Assembly: GCF_046541315.1 (NCBI RefSeq) | Contig: NZ_JBKHDN010000004.1 | Location: 1 to 37,010, forward strand | Direction of reading: 5' to 3' | Length of the DNA: 37,010 bases | DNA from: Lamprobacter sp046541315 | GTDB lineage: Bacteria > Pseudomonadota > Gammaproteobacteria > Chromatiales > Chromatiaceae | Shown: positions 34,257-37,010 of the stretch, one piece after another | Layout: each line of letters opens with the position of its first letter | Numbering within the stretch: the first letter of the stretch is position 1 | The notes under the pieces: model-generated | The model's input: only the letters and a program-made list of their open reading frames with translations | The model's database searches: none | What the model was told of the DNA's origin: nothing | Translations under genes and position numbers: made by a program

Positions 34257-35624
34257 ATGCAGAAGAAGCTTCTCACCCTGGCCGTCGCCGCCGCGATGGC
34301 CGCCCCGGCTGCCGCGATAGCCGAGGCCACCCTCTACGGCAAGTTGAACATGTCGATCGACTATGCCGATGTCGATAATGCGTACGGAATAGACGCAAAC
34401 GACGATAATTCTGGCGCTGTTTACGTTACTCCGGACGGAAACCTGGCACCTCCGGATACGATCTACCTCGACGCCAACGGCAATCCGATCATCCGAGACG
34501 GCGAAGACTTCAAAGGTTGGGGTATCTCCCGCGAAGGCGACTTTATCCCTGGTTCGAGTCGGGCGAGCCGCCTTGGCGTCAAGGGCTCCGAGGATCTCGG
34601 CAACGGCCTGAAGGCCATCTACCAGGTCGAGCTTGGCCTGAATCTGAGCGCCGCCGACGACAACATCACCAGCGGCAATAACAAGGGTATCAGCTATCGC
34701 AACAGCTTCGTCGGTCTGGCCGGCGACTGGGGTACCGCGTTCGTCGGTCGTCACGACACCCCGCTGAAGATCTCCACCGGTAAGCTGGACCAGTTCGGCG
34801 ACACCATGGCGGACTACAACGGCACCGTCGGTTTTCACGATATCCGCGCCGACAACGTCATCGCCTATATCTCGCCAAACGTCTCCGGTTTCTCGTTTGC
34901 TGGCGCCATCATCGCCGGCGGTGGCGCGACCGATGACTCGGGCCTGAATATCAACGAGGATTCACTGGCAGGCGCCTGGTCGCTCGCCGGTATCTACAAC
35001 AACGGTCCGTTCTACGCGTCTCTCGCTTATGAGTCGCTCGACAAGGACATGTTCATGAATTCCGAGACCAGCCTGGCTGGCAAGGGCCAGTGCATCAACG
35101 CCGATGGCAGCCAGGACCCGGATTGTGACTACGTCAGCGATGCGTACGACAAGTGGCGTATCGGTCTTGGCCTCCTGGACTTCAACGGCTTCACGCTGGC
35201 CGCGATCTACGAGCAGCAGGAGAATCGTCCTGACGGTCAGACGCGTAGCGCGTGGACCTACTACAACGCCGATGGCACGTCCTCGACTGTTGGTTTGTCC
35301 AATGGTGTCGAAAAGCAGCAGCTGTGGCAGATCCAGGCCGCCTATGCCTTCGGCAACAACAAGGTCAAGGCCATGTACGGCTCGGTGGATCGTGACGACG
35401 ACAAAATCCTCGGTGAAACCCGCGATGTGGTCAGCCTCGACAGCCTGCGTGACGATCTCGAAGGCGACAGGAATACTTGGGCCATCGGCTTCGACCATAA
35501 CTTCAGCAAGCGCACCAAGGCCTACGTGCTCTATACCGCTGTGGATGATGACAACAACGGCATCCCGGGTGAGGATGGCGTCGAGTGGAGCGGCTTCTCC
35601 GCTGGTATGATCCACAAGTTCTGA
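34257..35624 (+). CDS. Outer membrane porin (Gram-negative general porin family)
   Basis: Start chosen at ATG 34257 (GGAG at 34247-34250, 6-base spacing) rather than the adjacent 34254; 455 residues. Signal peptide MQKKLLTLAVAAAMAAPAAA, cleaved near AIAEA. The mature part begins with TLYGKLNMSIDYADVD, then SRASRLGVKGSEDLGNGLKA (the conserved porin N-terminal motif), FVGLAGDWGTAFVGRHDTP (constriction loop region), and ends with an aromatic residue (SAGMIHKF) as needed for outer-membrane insertion. The sequence is rich in Asp. It forms a trimeric beta-barrel diffusion channel. It is monocistronic, with its own promoter, a UTR hairpin and a strong terminator. Confidence 0.94.
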   Translation: MQKKLLTLAVAAAMAAPAAAIAEATLYGKLNMSIDYADVDNAYGIDANDDNSGAVYVTPDGNLAPPDTIYLDANGNPIIRDGEDFKGWGISREGDFIPGSSRASRLGVKGSEDLGNGLKAIYQVELGLNLSAADDNITSGNNKGISYRNSFVGLAGDWGTAFVGRHDTPLKISTGKLDQFGDTMADYNGTVGFHDIRADNVIAYISPNVSGFSFAGAIIAGGGATDDSGLNINEDSLAGAWSLAGIYNNGPFYASLAYESLDKDMFMNSETSLAGKGQCINADGSQDPDCDYVSDAYDKWRIGLGLLDFNGFTLAAIYEQQENRPDGQTRSAWTYYNADGTSSTVGLSNGVEKQQLWQIQAAYAFGNNKVKAMYGSVDRDDDKILGETRDVVSLDSLRDDLEGDRNTWAIGFDHNFSKRTKAYVLYTAVDDDNNGIPGEDGVEWSGFSAGMIHKF

Positions 35625-35647
35625 TTTTACTCAGACGTTGGGATGAA

Positions 35648-35673
35648 AAACGGGGCCTTCAGGCCCCGTTTTT
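35648..35673 (+). terminator. Rho-independent terminator of the porin gene
   Basis: The stem AAACGGGGCC (35648-35657) pairs with GGCCCCGTTT (35662-35671) around a TTCA loop and is followed by more T residues. It begins 23 bases after the porin stop. Confidence 0.93.
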
Positions 35674-35924
35674 CGTTGGCCCCGCGAGGCAGGCAAACCC
35701 GGCCCTCGGAAAGAAGAGGGTGCCGCCCGACCGAGGGGAAGACCATCCAATGGGCAAGGACATCGCTGGTAACGGAGGGTCCACGCACTGAAGGACGAGG
35801 CTGATACCGGCATGAAAGCGAAAGCGACAGGCGAGGGGTCGCGGCGGCTATTGGCGAATTGGGACGAGCGCGCTTCAGGCCCGTGGCGCGCCATCTGATT
35901 CAGGCCGACGAGCGGCGGCTGGGT
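35674..35924. other. Unassigned stretch between porin and ribF
   Basis: About 250 bases with no convincing gene. Purine-rich pieces (GAGGGGAAGACCATCC, GGTAACGGAGGGTCC, AAGCGAAAGCG) give it a structured-RNA or mobile-element-remnant look, but I could not match it to any known RNA, intron or insertion sequence. Confidence 0.3.
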
Positions 35925-36884
35925 TTATGGATCCTGACCAGAGCCCGCATCGATCAGCCACGCGCGCGCCGCTTCCGCATCGCGGGCGATCTGCGCCCGC
36001 AGCGCCTCGAACGAGTCGAAGCGCTGCTCATCGCGCAAGCGCAGTAGGAACTCCACCTGCAGATGCGCGCCGTAGAGATCCGCATCGAAGTCGAACAGAT
36101 GCACCTCAAGCCGCTCATCGGTGCCGTCGAGGGTTGGACGGCGGCCGATGTTCGCGACGCCCGGCCAAGGGGTCTTGGCAACGCCATGCACGCGCACCGC
36201 ATAGACCCCGCGCAGCGGGCTGACCCGCCGATGCAGATTGATGTTCGCGGTCCGGAAACCGATGGTGCGCCCGCGCCGGTCGCCATGGCCGACCCGTCCG
36301 CAGATCCGATAGGCCCGACCGAGCAGATGCCGGGCCTGCTCGAAATCCCCAGCCGCCAGCAGCTCGCGAATCCGCGTGCTGCTGATGCGCTCATTGCGAT
36401 GCCTGATGGTGCGCAGGTTGGCGACCTCGAAGCCTTGAGCGTCCGGCAGTTCGGCACCGACCGCTTCGAGCAGGGCATAGTCGCCGGCACGGTTATGGCC
36501 GAAGCGAAAATCGTCGCCGACCAGCAGGAAGCGCACCCCGAGCCCTTCGACCAGCACCCGGCGGATGAACTCGCGCGCCTCCATCGCCGCCAGCCGTGGT
36601 CCGAATTCCAGCAACAGGATGCGGTCGATGCCGTCCTCGGCGATCGCCGCAACCTTCTCGCGCAGTCGCGTCAGTCGGGCCGGCGCGAGGCTCGGCGCGA
36701 ACGACTCCATCGGCTGCGGCTCGAAGGTGATCACCGTCGCCGGCAGCCCGAGCGCCGCGCCTTGTGCCAGCAGCCGTTGAAACACCGCGCGATGGCCAAG
36801 ATGCACGCCATCGAAGTTGCCAATGGTCGCCACGCAGCCGCGATCCTGGTCGCGCAGATTATGCAAGCCTCGAATCAGCCGCAT
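35925..36884 (-). CDS. ribF: Bifunctional riboflavin kinase / FAD synthetase RibF
   Basis: Encodes 319 residues, normal length. The N-terminal FAD synthetase (nucleotidyltransferase) has ATIGNFDGVHLGHRAV, VITFEPQP and ISSTRIRELLAAGDFEQA. The C-terminal riboflavin kinase has GRTIGFRTANINLH, RGVYAVRVHG, GVANIGRRPTLDG and the catalytic Glu region LEVHLFDFDADLYG. It converts riboflavin to FMN and FAD in the cytoplasm. The start at 36884 begins the family-like sequence MRLIRGLHNLR. Upstream, 36885-37010 shows no gene start; in many relatives murJ and ileS flank it, but neither is seen here. Confidence 0.96.
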   Translation of the reverse strand: MRLIRGLHNLRDQDRGCVATIGNFDGVHLGHRAVFQRLLAQGAALGLPATVITFEPQPMESFAPSLAPARLTRLREKVAAIAEDGIDRILLLEFGPRLAAMEAREFIRRVLVEGLGVRFLLVGDDFRFGHNRAGDYALLEAVGAELPDAQGFEVANLRTIRHRNERISSTRIRELLAAGDFEQARHLLGRAYRICGRVGHGDRRGRTIGFRTANINLHRRVSPLRGVYAVRVHGVAKTPWPGVANIGRRPTLDGTDERLEVHLFDFDADLYGAHLQVEFLLRLRDEQRFDSFEALRAQIARDAEAARAWLIDAGSGQDP

Positions 36885-37010
36885 GCGAGAGAGTCCGTCG
36901 GGTCGGTGAGCCAGTGCCGTCGATTATAGGGCGCGTCACCATGCACTGCGCTGTCGATGACCAATGCTCGCGCCGGTCGCGGGGTGTCTTCGGGCACCCG
37001 TGAATGCCGA

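Noticed and set aside
35751..35791. Short ORF MGKDIAGNGGSTH in the porin-ribF gap
   Set aside because: Only 13 codons, no ribosome site of note and no family similarity; considered as part of a group II intron or reverse-transcriptase leader but no supporting motif was found.

Overview
The window looks like chromosomal DNA of a GC-rich gammaproteobacterium. The evidence is the gcvR/bcp/dapA/bamC neighbourhood (same gene set as in enterobacteria), a Pro-Arg-His tRNA operon, cydDC, BamC, a trimeric-type porin and a periplasmic DsrE-like protein. Together these fit the purple sulfur bacteria (Chromatiales), but no marker here fixes the genus. Most of the window is GC-rich; the line 3901-3960 has 45 G/C in 60.

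Layout. 1-1312: the end of cysS and convergent folD. 1447-6560: a signalling block with a PAS-LuxR regulator, a large hybrid histidine kinase whose N-terminal sensor looks lost, and a translationally coupled REC-HD-GYP c-di-GMP phosphodiesterase. 6524-6627: a 104-bp element with 16-bp inverted ends and 6-bp target duplications, which supplies the stop codon of the HD-GYP gene. 6695-15768: a complete, tightly packed chemotaxis-type operon (MCP, cheY, STAS, cheA, MCP, cheW, cheR, cheB, cheD-REC) of visibly lower GC (8641-8700 has 29 G/C in 60). 16098-16418: tRNA-Pro, tRNA-Arg, tRNA-His with a promoter and terminator. 16492-18587: a methyltransferase, a broken brxL (BREX) fragment, a HigBA toxin-antitoxin pair and an unexplained in-frame remnant, which reads as a decayed defence region. 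18587-23040 (minus strand): MFS transporter, DsrE-like protein, PIN-PhoH ATPase, Bcp peroxiredoxin, GcvR. 23201-25419: dapA-bamC. 25529-30617 (minus): cydDC, lipocalin, DUF1295 membrane protein. 30733-37010: metG, divergent apbC/mrp, a porin with a clear promoter and terminator, and ribF.

The most interesting unit is the chemotaxis-type operon. No cheZ gene is present. Instead the first receptor-like protein, which has two membrane helices and almost no periplasmic loop, ends in a segment that closely resembles the CheZ catalytic helix (FQD-x-x-S-Q). CheA carries a tandem motif resembling the MshEN c-di-GMP-binding repeat just before its dimerisation domain, and the operon lies directly downstream of an HD-GYP phosphodiesterase. 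The STAS protein lacks the phosphorylatable serine, CheD is fused to a receiver domain, and the second receptor ends in an aromatic-x-x-aromatic tail like a CheR tether. A testable reading is an array-based system in which phosphatase activity sits on a receptor-like subunit and c-di-GMP tunes the kinase. Two small dispersed repeat families are also present.
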